DNA of 64,000 nucleotides. Source: an uncultured Lachnospiraceae bacterium. Its GTDB lineage: Bacteria; Bacillota; Clostridia; Lachnospirales; Lachnospiraceae. The position numbers were made by a program, and so were the translations under genes. Numbering within the stretch: position 1 is the stretch's first letter; each line of letters starts with the position of its first letter. This document shows, in pieces, positions 44,920 through 53,624 of this stretch. The notes beneath the pieces were generated by a model. The model was not told where the DNA came from and did not search any database. It was given only the letters and a program-made list of their open reading frames with translations. The stretch spans positions 1-64,000 of the forward strand of contig CAMUYQ010000013.1 in assembly GCA_947165025.1 (NCBI GenBank). Reading direction: 5' to 3'.

Positions 44920-44948
44920 ATTATATTTTATCAAATATGTTTTGTCAA
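44920..44948 (-). promoter_or_regulatory. Promoter and likely OhrR operator of the glutathione peroxidase operon
   Basis: Minus-strand TTGACA (44943-44948) and TATAAT (44920-44925), spacer 17. A near-perfect 16-bp palindrome (44923-44938, ATATTTTATCAAATAT on plus) fills the space between the boxes, where a MarR-type dimer would bind. Confidence 0.75.
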
Positions 44949-45041
44949 ATATATTTTTCATGATAGCAGGGAGTTGACATTTATCCGTTGACATTTATCG
45001 AGAAAATGACGATATTATATACGGAAAGGAAGGTAAGAGTC

Positions 45042-45212
45042 ATGGTAGAAAAGAACCTTAAGAAACTCAAAGCCAAGAAACGGCGTGTCATGAACGGTTT
45101 CAACACAGGAACCCGTGACATGAAGCTCAAAACTGCATACCGGCGTAATAAGAAATGGTCGGCAGAAGATGCCGACCATTTTCATTTATTCAATTCGCAA
45201 ATATATTCTTAA
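45042..45212 (+). CDS. Tiny basic protein, copy 1
   Basis: 56 residues from ATG 45042, with AGGAAGG eight bases upstream. Very basic start (MVEKNLKKLKAKKRR) and a conserved NGFNTGTRDMK stretch. A near-copy lies at 51162. Between the copies most differences in the first 31 codons are synonymous, which argues that the protein is under selection. The last third of the frame is written by a perfect hairpin (45153-45181). Function not recognised; nucleic-acid binding is plausible from charge. Confidence 0.6.
   Translation: MVEKNLKKLKAKKRRVMNGFNTGTRDMKLKTAYRRNKKWSAEDADHFHLFNSQIYS
45153..45181 (+). terminator. Hairpin inside the 3' end of the tiny gene
   Basis: 12-bp arms AAATGGTCGGCA / TGCCGACCATTT around GAAGA, followed by a short T-rich run. 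It looks like a terminator but codes for WSAEDADHF. The same hairpin recurs at 51273-51301. Confidence 0.65.
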
Positions 45213-45760
45213 TTTAGATTACTAATAGCCTCATTTATAATTGTTTCTGAGACTGCTCCGATCATATCAAGGCCGGTTGCTTTGATCAGCTCTATATCCG
45301 CAATTCCGTAGAAGTTCTGCGCAAGAGCCTTTATATAACCAAATCCATACTCCTCCGGAACATAGTTCCCGCCCGCTGTCATGACATAATACAATTTTGT
45401 GGCTTTGCATAGACCTTTGGGAAGTCCCTCAGGTGTATATTCAAAAGTGATCCCCCTTACGTTTATGGCCTCGATATACTGTTTCAACATCGCAGGAAAA
45501 GACAGATCCCAGTATGGTGCCGCTATCACAATGGTATCTGCTTGGGAAAATTGTCGGGCCAGGGCAAACATGTCATCATCATAATCCCCTTTTGCGATCA
45601 GACTATCCCTCTTTTTAAGATATGCCTCATCCGTAACATCAAAAGAAATCTCCTCAAGGGAAACACAGATTGCCTCTTCATTGAGTTTTTCCAAAAGAGC
45701 CTCTGCAAGTTTCTTTGTTCTCGAGTCTTCTCTAACGCAAGCATCCACAAATAAGATCAT
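45209..45760 (-). CDS. Flavodoxin-fold NAD(P)H oxidoreductase (azoreductase-like)
   Basis: 183 residues. The start ILFVDACVREDSRTKKLAEAL gives the FMN-phosphate loop of the NQO/AcpD family, and IVIAAPYWDLSFPAMLKQYI and TAGGNYVPEEYG are hallmark segments. Reduces quinones or azo compounds with two electrons. Lies near other redox genes (46-48 kb). Confidence 0.9.
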   Translation of the reverse strand: MILFVDACVREDSRTKKLAEALLEKLNEEAICVSLEEISFDVTDEAYLKKRDSLIAKGDYDDDMFALARQFSQADTIVIAAPYWDLSFPAMLKQYIEAINVRGITFEYTPEGLPKGLCKATKLYYVMTAGGNYVPEEYGFGYIKALAQNFYGIADIELIKATGLDMIGAVSETIINEAISNLN

Positions 45761-45797
45761 TTTTCACACCTCAAGTAGTCAATTATGCTGGAAGTTA

Positions 45798-46118
45798 TTA
45801 TCTTCTTATGTATTTCTCATCCGATTCATATTCGTCGCTAACAAATCGTTCCACGTTCATGTGAAGATCATATTTATTGCGAATCTCGGTTAGTTGCTTC
45901 ATCATTGGAGAAGCATGATGTGCATCTATAGCCTCCTGATCTGACCACGAATCAATGAGCAACACGGTCTCGGGATCATTGAGAGGTTGAAAATATTCAT
46001 ACCGCAGATTCCCTTCTTCTGCTCGAATAGCCTCCGCGATACCTGATGATTCCATTTCGTCCGCAAACGCATGTGCATTTCCGTTTATTCCTTTATAATA
46101 CAAGTTTACTGTTATCAT
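45798..46118 (-). CDS. Antibiotic-biosynthesis-monooxygenase-fold protein (quinol monooxygenase-like)
   Basis: 106 residues with the ABM dimeric ferredoxin-like fold: NLRYEYFQPLNDPETVLLID, then WSDQEAIDAHHAS. Small cofactor-free monooxygenases of this kind act on quinols. AAGGAG precedes the ATG. It follows the aldo-keto reductase in the same direction. Confidence 0.88.
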   Translation of the reverse strand: MITVNLYYKGINGNAHAFADEMESSGIAEAIRAEEGNLRYEYFQPLNDPETVLLIDSWSDQEAIDAHHASPMMKQLTEIRNKYDLHMNVERFVSDEYESDEKYIRR

Positions 46119-46188
46119 GAAATCTCCTTAGTAAGATATACTTCAGGTTTATCGTTCTATTGATTAACCGGTGATCACATTTGTAATA

Positions 46189-47331
46189 TCACTCAAATTG
46201 CGAAGCTACCAGTTTAAGATTGTTTCTTATCGGCAGATGCTGAGGACAGATTCTCTCGCACTTTCCACATCCTATGCAGTCACCCGGCTTGCCATATACC
46301 TGAGTAAGCCTGTCATAGTATTCGCCCTGAGGAGTAAATGGTTTACCTTTATATTCCTGCATCTCAGCATTATAAACAGAAAAATACTTTGGTATCGGTA
46401 TATTTTTAGGGCATCCGTCCACGCAGTATGCACACCCTGTACAAGGTATAGCTATGCTTGAATTTATCAAATCCGTTACTTTCTTTATGATGTCCATCTC
46501 TTCATCGTTAAGCGGAGTAAAATCCTTCATATAACCGGTATTATCCTTCAACATATCCATGTTTCCCATACCGGACAGAACCATCTTTACATTTGGCTGA
46601 CTCGCTGCAAATCTGATGGCCCATGATGCGATTGACATATCAGGCGCATGATCCTTAAACAGCTTTTCAACCTCCGGCACTACGTTAGACAGTGTTCCAC
46701 CTTTGACAGGCTCCATAACGATCACCGGCTTACCGTGTTTTTCGCACACTTCATAACATTTTCTTGACTGTATTACCTCACTCTCCCAGTCAAGGTAATT
46801 GATCTGGAGCTGAACAAATTCCACTTCAGGATGATCTGTAAGTATCCTGTCCAAAAGATCTGCCCTGTCATGATATGAAAAGCCCATATGTCTGACATAT
46901 CCTGCTTTCTTCTTGTCAGCCAGCCATTCAAAGCATCCAAATTTCTGATACTTCTTATAATGGTCCTCTCCGAGGTCATGAAGAAGGTAGTAGTCAAAAT
47001 AATCCACCCTTGTTTTCTCAAGCTGGGTATTAAATACTTTCTCTCTTTCTTCCTCACTGTTAAAGAATCCTGAGTGAAGCTTGGTGGCCAGCGTAAATTC
47101 GTTTCTGTTATGTCTGCTTACCAGTGCTTCACCGGCAGCATCCTCACTCTTGAACCCACAATACATCCAGGCAGTATCAAAGTAAGTAAAGCCTTCGGAT
47201 ATAAAGTAATCCACCATCTTCTTGGTAAGCTCGATATCGATGTTTCCAAACTTTCCGGATGTAGCAAGTTCAGGAAGTCTCATCATTCCGAAACCAAGTT
47301 TCTTCGTGTTTTCACCAAAAACATTCTCCAT
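46189..47331 (-). CDS. Aldo-keto reductase with two C-terminal 4Fe-4S motifs
   Basis: 380 residues: an N-terminal aldo-keto reductase barrel (GFGMMRLPEL, YFDTAWMYCG, LATKL, DYYLLHDLG) and a ferredoxin-like C-terminus with CTGCAYCVDGCPKN and CIGCGKCERICPQH. Couples NADPH or ferredoxin-type electron transfer to reduction of an unknown carbonyl substrate. GGAGGAG precedes the ATG. Confidence 0.93.
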   Translation of the reverse strand: MENVFGENTKKLGFGMMRLPELATSGKFGNIDIELTKKMVDYFISEGFTYFDTAWMYCGFKSEDAAGEALVSRHNRNEFTLATKLHSGFFNSEEEREKVFNTQLEKTRVDYFDYYLLHDLGEDHYKKYQKFGCFEWLADKKKAGYVRHMGFSYHDRADLLDRILTDHPEVEFVQLQINYLDWESEVIQSRKCYEVCEKHGKPVIVMEPVKGGTLSNVVPEVEKLFKDHAPDMSIASWAIRFAASQPNVKMVLSGMGNMDMLKDNTGYMKDFTPLNDEEMDIIKKVTDLINSSIAIPCTGCAYCVDGCPKNIPIPKYFSVYNAEMQEYKGKPFTPQGEYYDRLTQVYGKPGDCIGCGKCERICPQHLPIRNNLKLVASQFE

Positions 47332-47355
47332 GTCTCCTCCGCCTCTCTTTTTTAT

Positions 47356-47535
47356 TTACAGAAATTTCTCTGCATCCAGCATCTTTACTACTCTTGCAGG
47401 ATTACCAACCACAACAGTCATCCTCTATCGTGATCCCGCCTCTTGCCATTGCAAGCATATTGGAATTGATCACTACATTTTTGCCTATCTTTATATGATC
47501 AAAGCAAACACCCAAAATAGGAGCAGTCACATAAG
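47356..47535 (-). pseudogene. Remnant of a hexapeptide-repeat acetyltransferase
   Basis: The minus strand encodes HIKIGKNVVINSNMLAM, then ARGGITIEDD, typical of LacA/Maa-type acetyltransferases. After a frame break it ends VVGNPARVVKMLDAEKFL with a stop at 47356. The central repeat domain between these parts is missing and the N-terminus is gone, so the gene is dead. The whole stretch 47332-47681 has no intact gene. Confidence 0.75.
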
Positions 47536-47681
47536 ACTGGAATACAAAATCTTACACTTTAACATATCTTTGATTTTTGCTATTAGGTTTATCAGGTATT
47601 GTCATACGTATCATTCCTAATTCAATCGCAGGATTAATATAGTTCTTTCGAAGTGTTTCTTTAGACTTTATTTTGTTTTCT

Positions 47682-48245
47682 TTATTTAAGTTTAGCTCCG
47701 TCCTTAAATGCCTCTCCGACTCTGCCGCCTACTTTATAGTATCCATGGGTGTACGGATCAAATGCGATAGCTTCAAGTGAATCAACATCCACCTTCCCAT
47801 CCTTCATGTTAGCTTCTTCAACGGATGTTCTTAAAACCTTCCCGATAACTCCAAGTCCGGTATCATCGCTCTGATACTCGATAAACTCACACTCCATAGC
47901 AATTGGGAACTCATTGATGACCGGTGCATCTACAAGATCGGATTTGGTATATGTCATGCCGCTCTTTGCAAACTTCTCTTTTTCGGTATTTCCGCTTGCA
48001 ATGCCAAAATAATCAGCCTCTACAACATGCTTTACATCAGCGATATGAACTACGAAGCCTTTTCTCGCCTTGATGTTCTGAACGGTCTTATGCGTCTCCG
48101 TCAGGTTAAGTGCCACGCGATCACGCTCCAACATGGTTCCCCATGCCGCATTCATCACGTCCACGCTTCCGTCCTCGTTGAATGTCGATATCATAAGTAC
48201 CGGCATCGGGAAGATTGCTTCTGTTGTCTTGATCTCCTGTTTCAT
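47682..48245 (-). CDS. Flavin reductase-like FMN-binding protein
   Basis: 187 residues of the split-barrel flavin reductase fold: FPMPVLMISTFNEDGSVDVM, DRVALNLTETHKTVQNI and FVVHIADV. Binds FMN and supplies reduced flavin or acts as an oxidoreductase. GGAGG precedes the start. No dedicated monooxygenase partner is obvious beside the ABM-fold protein 1.5 kb away. Confidence 0.9.
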   Translation of the reverse strand: MKQEIKTTEAIFPMPVLMISTFNEDGSVDVMNAAWGTMLERDRVALNLTETHKTVQNIKARKGFVVHIADVKHVVEADYFGIASGNTEKEKFAKSGMTYTKSDLVDAPVINEFPIAMECEFIEYQSDDTGLGVIGKVLRTSVEEANMKDGKVDVDSLEAIAFDPYTHGYYKVGGRVGEAFKDGAKLK

Positions 48246-48320
48246 TGCTTTAGTTCCTCCTGTCTTTTTACCCTATGGCAAGGTTTACTGCTCTGCCACT
48301 TACATTATAGTAATTTTCTG

Positions 48321-48902
48321 TCAGTTCAAAGCCGAAGCTGTTTGTGCTCCGACACTTAAACTGATCGTAACGTCACCGTTTCCGAAAGTATCTTCAAGTT
48401 CTTTTTCATCAAGTCCCGTGATCTTTCCCAGCCTCGTATATGCCCAGGAATTTGAACCGTAAAAGATGACTATCTGGTTTCCTGAATAAAGTACAATGTC
48501 ACCCGGACTCGTAGTCGTCTGACTGTCATTTCGAGGAAGAGAAGTACCAATACTTCCGACCTGTTCGAATCCCCCATACATGGACATTTTGATATTCATT
48601 CCGGATCCGGCAAGATCTTTGAGCGCATCCACGCTCTCGTTATCTTCCCATTCAACAGATAATCTTTTGTCTCCGACCGAAAGGAATAACTCATCCATAA
48701 CTGCTACCTCTTCTTTTGATCCTTCTTGTTCCGGCATTTTATCGCTGCTATTCTCTGGTGCAGCAGTCAAAGTCACTTCTTCTTTGGAAATCTCTTCCTG
48801 CCCGCTCATTGAAACCGCACTATCGTTTGACGTTCTCCCTGCGCACGCTGAGATCATAAACATCATCATGATCGTGCAAATAACACTCTTTGATCTTTTC
48901 AT
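48321..48902 (-). CDS. Hypothetical lipoprotein with cyclophilin-like domain
   Basis: 193 residues: a signal peptide with lipobox MISAC (Cys at 20), a Ser/Glu-rich spacer, then a domain with SVGDKRLSVEWEDNESVDAL, GTSLPRNDSQTTTSPGDIVLY and SNSWAYTRLGKI. This pattern fits the cyclophilin-like domain proteins (DUF4863/DUF369 type) often placed near flavin enzymes. It lies 10 bases upstream of nothing else; it follows the alpha/beta hydrolase by 10 bases and is likely co-transcribed with it. Confidence 0.75.
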   Translation of the reverse strand: MKRSKSVICTIMMMFMISACAGRTSNDSAVSMSGQEEISKEEVTLTAAPENSSDKMPEQEGSKEEVAVMDELFLSVGDKRLSVEWEDNESVDALKDLAGSGMNIKMSMYGGFEQVGSIGTSLPRNDSQTTTSPGDIVLYSGNQIVIFYGSNSWAYTRLGKITGLDEKELEDTFGNGDVTISLSVGAQTASALN

Positions 48903-48912
48903 TCATCCACCT

Positions 48913-49917
48913 TTATTTAAGATGCTCGCTCATGAAACTCTCTATTTTATCGAACGGAATATAATCCTTGCCTCCGCCGTCATACAGATCTGTGTGTACA
49001 GCATCAGGAATGATCATGAGCTCCTTGTTGTCATCATATTTACTGTCTGTTGTCATTTCCTTATAAGCATCTTTAGAAAAATAGCATGAATGAGCTTTCT
49101 CTCCATGGATCAGAAGAACTGCACTGCGAATCTCGTTTGAATACTTAAGTATCGGCTGATTCACAAACGATTCACACCCGATAACATTCCAACCTCCATT
49201 GGAATTAAGGCTTCTTGCGTGATACCCCCTGTATGTCTTGTAATATTCATAGTAATCCTTAACAAAGAAAGGAGCATCTTCAGGAAGCGGATCAACCACA
49301 CCTCCGCCAAGCTTATATTCACCCTTCTTCAGATCCTCCAGCCTCTGAGCGCACATGGCTTTCTTCTTCTCATAGCGTGCTTCTTCACTGTCCTCACTGT
49401 CGAAGTAACCTTTTGCATTCACCCTGGTCATATCGTACATGGTAGATGCTACAGTAGCCTTTATTCTGGTATCAAGCGCAGCAGTGTTTACTGCCATGCC
49501 TCCCCATCCGCAGATGCCTATGATCCCAATCCTGTCAGGATCCACTCTGTCATTCAGGGAAAGAAAATCAACCGCCGCCATAAAATCCTCTGTATTGATA
49601 TCCGGAGAAGCCATATATCTGACGTTACCGCCACTCTCTCCGGTAAAAGAAGGATCAAACGCAATTGTAAGAAAACCTCTTTCCGCCATTGTCTGCGCAT
49701 ATAACCCGCTGCACTGCTCCTTTACTGCTCCGAAAGGTCCGCTTACCGCTATCGCAGGGAGCTTACCATCTGCATTCTTTGGAACGTACATATCAGCCGC
49801 AAGAGTGATACCGTAACGATTCACGAAAGTTACTTTACTATGCTCTACCTTTTTGCTCTTTGAAAAAGTCTTATCCCATTCAGTTACCAGTGCCAGTTCT
49901 TCTTTTTTGATCATCAT
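48913..49917 (-). CDS. Alpha/beta hydrolase (dienelactone hydrolase/xylan esterase-like)
   Basis: 334 residues. GICGWGGMAVNTAALD carries the nucleophile motif but with Cys-Gly-Trp-Gly rather than G-x-S-x-G: the nucleophile would be Cys, as in dienelactone hydrolase. Asp and His candidates lie in HGEKAHSCYF and DAVHTDLYD. The N-terminal ADMYVPKNADGKLPAIAVSG is typical of DLH-like hydrolases. GGAGGAGG precedes the start. Confidence 0.85.
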   Translation of the reverse strand: MMIKKEELALVTEWDKTFSKSKKVEHSKVTFVNRYGITLAADMYVPKNADGKLPAIAVSGPFGAVKEQCSGLYAQTMAERGFLTIAFDPSFTGESGGNVRYMASPDINTEDFMAAVDFLSLNDRVDPDRIGIIGICGWGGMAVNTAALDTRIKATVASTMYDMTRVNAKGYFDSEDSEEARYEKKKAMCAQRLEDLKKGEYKLGGGVVDPLPEDAPFFVKDYYEYYKTYRGYHARSLNSNGGWNVIGCESFVNQPILKYSNEIRSAVLLIHGEKAHSCYFSKDAYKEMTTDSKYDDNKELMIIPDAVHTDLYDGGGKDYIPFDKIESFMSEHLK

Positions 49918-49938
49918 CTGCCTCCTCCGTTTTTTTGA

Positions 49939-50160
49939 TTACCGTTTACCTTCTTTTTGTGCCTGCCGTATCAGATAGTCCATCCGATCAACCTTCCTCT
50001 GACTGTCATGCATCTCCTCCACCAGATTGCATCGGCATCTGCGAAGATACTTTATGAGTCCGTCGATGTCTCCGGCTTCATAAAGAGCCTTTGCTCTCAA
50101 AGTTCCTTCTCTGCTGCATCCATTGTCTGTAAGATTTTCTATCAGTGCCTTTATTTCCAT
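49939..50160 (-). CDS. Hypothetical small helical protein
   Basis: 73 residues, helical and charged (ALIENLTDNGCSREGTLRAKALYEAGD, then YLRRCRCNLVEEMHD). Not firmly recognised; the pattern is common beside LysR-regulated oxidoreductase genes in Clostridia. It is first in the run 50160 to 48321 and divergent from the LysR gene, so it shares the regulated intergenic region. Confidence 0.65.
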   Translation of the reverse strand: MEIKALIENLTDNGCSREGTLRAKALYEAGDIDGLIKYLRRCRCNLVEEMHDSQRKVDRMDYLIRQAQKEGKR

Positions 50161-50264
50161 CTGCCTTACCTCGTACCCTCATTATATTTGCTTGACGTGT
50201 TCTTCGCCAATGAATAAAATGAATATCATGATATTCCAAAAGCGAATATCAGAAAGAGGTGCCT

Positions 50265-51140
50265 ATGGAGATCAAACACTTACGATACTTCCTTGCCGTC
50301 GCAAGAGAAGAAAATATGACAAAAGCTGCGGACATGCTTCATGTCACGCAGCCTACGCTTTCGAAAACATTAAAAACACTTGAAGATGAGCTTGGGAAGA
50401 AGTTGTTCGCACGCCACAGCTTCAGCATTTCTCTGACAGATGAGGGAATGCTTCTTCGCGACCGTGCTGAGGATCTTATTGCAATGGCCGACCGGATCGA
50501 GCAGGAATTCATCACCCTTGACGACATCACCGGCGGTGATATCTACTTCGGACTAGCCGAAAGCTATCAGATAAAATACCTTGCACGGGAAATCCGCATA
50601 TTAAAAAGCAGATATCCCGGATTTACCTATCACATCACCAGCGGCGATACAGAACAGGTTACGGAAAAACTGGATAAAGGGCTTCTTGATTTTGCAGTTT
50701 TATGCGAAAAGCCAAATACGGCAAAATACGATTATGTCAAATTTCCGGAAGCTGATATATGGGGTGCCGTCATGCCATCAGACCATCCTCTTGCCATGAA
50801 GAAATCCATTAAGGTAAAAGATCTCATCGGGCAGCCTCTCTTCTGTTCCGAGCAGAGCTGGAACAATGAAATACCTGCCTGGGCCGGTGATGATTTTGAA
50901 AGACTGCATCTTGAAGGTTCATTCCGCCTGTCTTATAACGGATCTCTTTTTGCACGGGAAGGTCTCGGAATCCTCCTGACTTTTAAGCATTTGGTCGAAT
51001 GCTCGAATGAGAATGGTCTGGTATTTCGTCCATTATCTCCGAAGCAGACATCCGAACTATACCTGATCTGGCATAAATACCCATCCTTTACACCTATAGC
51101 CGATATATTTCTTGCTCAGATCAAGACATCGTTCCACTAA
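50265..51140 (+). CDS. LysR-family transcriptional regulator
   Basis: 291 residues. N-terminal helix-turn-helix MEIKHLRYFLAVAREENMTKAAD with TQPTLSKTLKTLEDELG, followed by the periplasmic-binding-like effector domain. ATG 50265 has AGAGG upstream; GTG 50259 is the alternative. Divergent from the small protein and hydrolase genes, the usual place for a LysR target. Confidence 0.95.
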   Translation: MEIKHLRYFLAVAREENMTKAADMLHVTQPTLSKTLKTLEDELGKKLFARHSFSISLTDEGMLLRDRAEDLIAMADRIEQEFITLDDITGGDIYFGLAESYQIKYLAREIRILKSRYPGFTYHITSGDTEQVTEKLDKGLLDFAVLCEKPNTAKYDYVKFPEADIWGAVMPSDHPLAMKKSIKVKDLIGQPLFCSEQSWNNEIPAWAGDDFERLHLEGSFRLSYNGSLFAREGLGILLTFKHLVECSNENGLVFRPLSPKQTSELYLIWHKYPSFTPIADIFLAQIKTSFH

Positions 51141-51161
51141 CCATGGAAAAACAGTCTTCTC

Positions 51162-51323
51162 ATGGTAGAAAAGAATCTAAAGAAACTTAAAGCCAAGAAA
51201 CGGCGTGTCATGAACGGCTTCAACACCGGAACACGCGACATTAAACTCAAAACTGCATACCAGATAAAAAAGAAATGGTCGGCAGAAGATGCCGACCATT
51301 TCGCATACAGGAATAAGCCATGA
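51162..51323 (+). CDS. Tiny basic protein, copy 2
   Basis: 53 residues, matching copy 1 (45042) through the hairpin and then diverging. This copy lacks a ribosome-binding site and keeps the 51273-51301 hairpin. It may be a decaying duplicate, or translated by coupling to the LysR gene 21 bases before. Confidence 0.45.
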   Translation: MVEKNLKKLKAKKRRVMNGFNTGTRDIKLKTAYQIKKKWSAEDADHFAYRNKP

Positions 51324-51349
51324 ATAATTATCAAAGAGCGATTCGCATA

Positions 51350-51540
51350 TTAACAAAGCATCTTTTGAAAATCCGTTATTATTGAGCCACGCAAAAGGCT
51401 TAAGATAACTACATAGATAAGATGAAGTGCGATCCACGGCGTGAGACCAAAAGCATTCAGATAATGATATACCTTTTTCTTCTTCTCATTCGTAATGTAA
51501 TCCTGTGCTGCAAACAGCGCTGATCCATAAAGGACGATTC
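51350..51540 (-). pseudogene. C-terminal remnant of a membrane protein
   Basis: The minus strand reads GIVLYGSALFAAQDYI, then YHYLNAFGLTPWIALHLIY and LSLLRGSIITDF to a stop at 51350: two hydrophobic helices with no start. It is cut exactly where the AraC remnant begins on the other strand. Confidence 0.55.
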
Positions 51541-51813
51541 CCGGAAAGGCTTTTCAAGGAGGCTACCGGTTACTCGCTCCAGGAGTATCTGCTTACTTAC
51601 AGAATGAAGATGGCGATCAAGCTGCTGTCTGAGAACAAGCTCAGTGTATCCGAGATAGCCGAGGCTGTTGGCTACACTGATACTTTTACATTCTCAAAAG
51701 CATTTAAGAGGCATTTTCACCAATCTCCCTCTTCATGCAAAGGGATCGACTACAGTATAGCAACAGGAATGCTCGGGGTCGCAAGAGCCAATATACTTTC
51801 TCCGAAATCATAA
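51541..51813 (+). pseudogene. AraC-family regulator, 3' fragment
   Basis: RLFKEATGYSLQEYLLTYRM and LSVSEIAEAVGYTDTFTFSK are the second half of an AraC-type DNA-binding domain. The ligand domain and first helix-turn-helix are missing; the joint is at about 51541. Confidence 0.8.
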
Positions 51814-53481
51814 CTCGCATACTACAAGATCATATCCGCTTAGATGTATTTCATAATTATCATAAACAACATCCTTACTATTTGATAGAAGAATCTTTTT
51901 TAAAGGGGCATCAAGCGGTAAAACGATATCTTTTGCCTGATGATTGGCATAAACTATGATCGTCTTATCAGCGCTTTTCTTGTAGCATGCAAGATTATCA
52001 ATGTCCATATGCATGGGAGTAAATGAGCCGTATACAAGAGTCTCAGTATATGCCGGATCTTTTCTTAAAGCGGTCATTTTTTTGTAGAAGTTATATATGG
52101 AATCGCTGTCGCTAATCTGTGATTTAAGATTGATTCTCTTATAATTTGGGTTCACCAACAGCCAGGGCTTGGTACTGCTAAAGCCTGCGTACTCTTCATC
52201 AGACCACTGGAAAGGTGTTCTTGCATTGTCTCTTGAGTGCTTTCTTAATACTTCGAGAGCCTCTTTTTCTGATAGACAAGCAGCTATGGATGTCTCATAT
52301 ATATTTGCGTTTGCGCAGTCATCTAGCTGATCCATGTTGTCTATATGTTCAAGGTTTTCCATTCCGATTTCCTGTCCCTGATAGATAAAGGGAATTCCGG
52401 GAAGGAAGAAATACAGACCTGCAAGCATTTTTTTACTATGATCATTAAGATCCTCAGCCTTAATATATCTTGATACGCCTCTTGGTTCATCATGATTTTC
52501 GATGATATTAGACAAAAAGCCTATTCCATCAACTCTTTGGTGATTGGCAAAAATGGCATCTCTGTATTCGTTTGCGGTGATTTCTCCGGCAGCGTGCCAG
52601 CCTTCACTACTTTGGCCAAGATTCGTTGTCGAGAAATCAAACATAGAAGAGAAATAGCCGTTTTGCCCAATGAAAAGAGGAAGCTCAGAATCTTTTTCGT
52701 TAAAGACTTCCCCAACGGAAAAGGCATCATATTTTCTGAAGGTCTCATCAGCCATCTCATTAAGAAATTCGCCTATTCCCGTAGCTTCTTTTAGCATGTT
52801 ATCCATGGATGTAAGTCCATCATCTCTGTCTGCGGGATAATTGGAAAAGGGCAGCTTTTTCTTTATATTGATGATTGCATCGATTCTAAAGCCGGCTATG
52901 CCTTTGTTTAGCCACCAGTTTATCATTTTGTATATTTCTTTTCTAAGAAGAGGGTTCTCCCAGTTAAGATCCGGCTGTTTTTTGTGGAAAACATGGAGAT
53001 ATACTTTGTCGTCATGCCCCGGGAGCTTTTCCCAGCATGAACCGCCAAAGTAGCTGCGCCAGTTGGTTGGAAGCGTCTTTCCGTCCTTGCAGTCTTCGAT
53101 ATAAAAGAATTTGCCAAAAGGTCCATCAGGGTCCTCGCAGGCTTTTTTAAACCACTCATGCTCATCTGAGCAGTGATTTACAACAAGGTCCATAACGATG
53201 CCTATTCCGCGTCTTTTAGCCTTGGCGATAAGCTCATCGAGATCTTCCATAGTACCAAAGCGAGGGTCTATATCATAGTAATCGGAAATATCATAGCCCT
53301 GATCTGCCAAAGGAGATTTGTAGATGGGAGAGAGCCATAGAATATCTATTCCAAGGTCTTTCAGATAATCAAGTTTCCCGATGATTCCTCTGATATCACC
53401 GATACCGTCTCCGTTGGAATCCATAAAACTTTTGGGATAAATCTGATATGCCGTTTTGCCATGCCACCACTTATGTTCCAT
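51808..53481 (-). CDS. GH13 alpha-glucosidase (oligo-1,6-glucosidase type)
   Basis: 557 residues, GH13 subfamily 31-like. Conserved regions: DLVVNHCSDEH (region I), GFRIDAIINI (nucleophile Asp, region II), VGEVFNEKD (acid Glu, region III) and IENHDEPRG (region IV). Cleaves terminal alpha-1,6 or alpha-1,4 bonds in malto-oligosaccharides. No signal peptide, so it acts on imported sugars. Divergent from a LacI-type regulator with an operator between them, so it is probably repressed without its sugar. It overlaps the AraC remnant by six bases. Confidence 0.95.
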   Translation of the reverse strand: MEHKWWHGKTAYQIYPKSFMDSNGDGIGDIRGIIGKLDYLKDLGIDILWLSPIYKSPLADQGYDISDYYDIDPRFGTMEDLDELIAKAKRRGIGIVMDLVVNHCSDEHEWFKKACEDPDGPFGKFFYIEDCKDGKTLPTNWRSYFGGSCWEKLPGHDDKVYLHVFHKKQPDLNWENPLLRKEIYKMINWWLNKGIAGFRIDAIINIKKKLPFSNYPADRDDGLTSMDNMLKEATGIGEFLNEMADETFRKYDAFSVGEVFNEKDSELPLFIGQNGYFSSMFDFSTTNLGQSSEGWHAAGEITANEYRDAIFANHQRVDGIGFLSNIIENHDEPRGVSRYIKAEDLNDHSKKMLAGLYFFLPGIPFIYQGQEIGMENLEHIDNMDQLDDCANANIYETSIAACLSEKEALEVLRKHSRDNARTPFQWSDEEYAGFSSTKPWLLVNPNYKRINLKSQISDSDSIYNFYKKMTALRKDPAYTETLVYGSFTPMHMDIDNLACYKKSADKTIIVYANHQAKDIVLPLDAPLKKILLSNSKDVVYDNYEIHLSGYDLVVCEL

Positions 53482-53537
53482 TTTGGTTAAACCCCCGTTT
53501 TGTTTTTATTATTTAAATCGAAAGTATCATAGAAATC

Positions 53538-53566
53538 TTGACAGGTAAACAGGTTATACGTATAAC
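53538..53566 (+). promoter_or_regulatory. LacI-gene promoter with operator O1
   Basis: TTGACA (53538-53543), 17-base spacer, TATAAC (53561-53566). The perfect palindrome GTTATACGTATAAC (53553-53566) covers the -10 box, so the regulator likely represses itself and the divergent glucosidase. Confidence 0.8.
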
Positions 53567-53624
53567 TAATTTAAGCGTCAAACTATCTGACGTTTATTAT
53601 GGATAATAATGAGGATTTCGGGTT

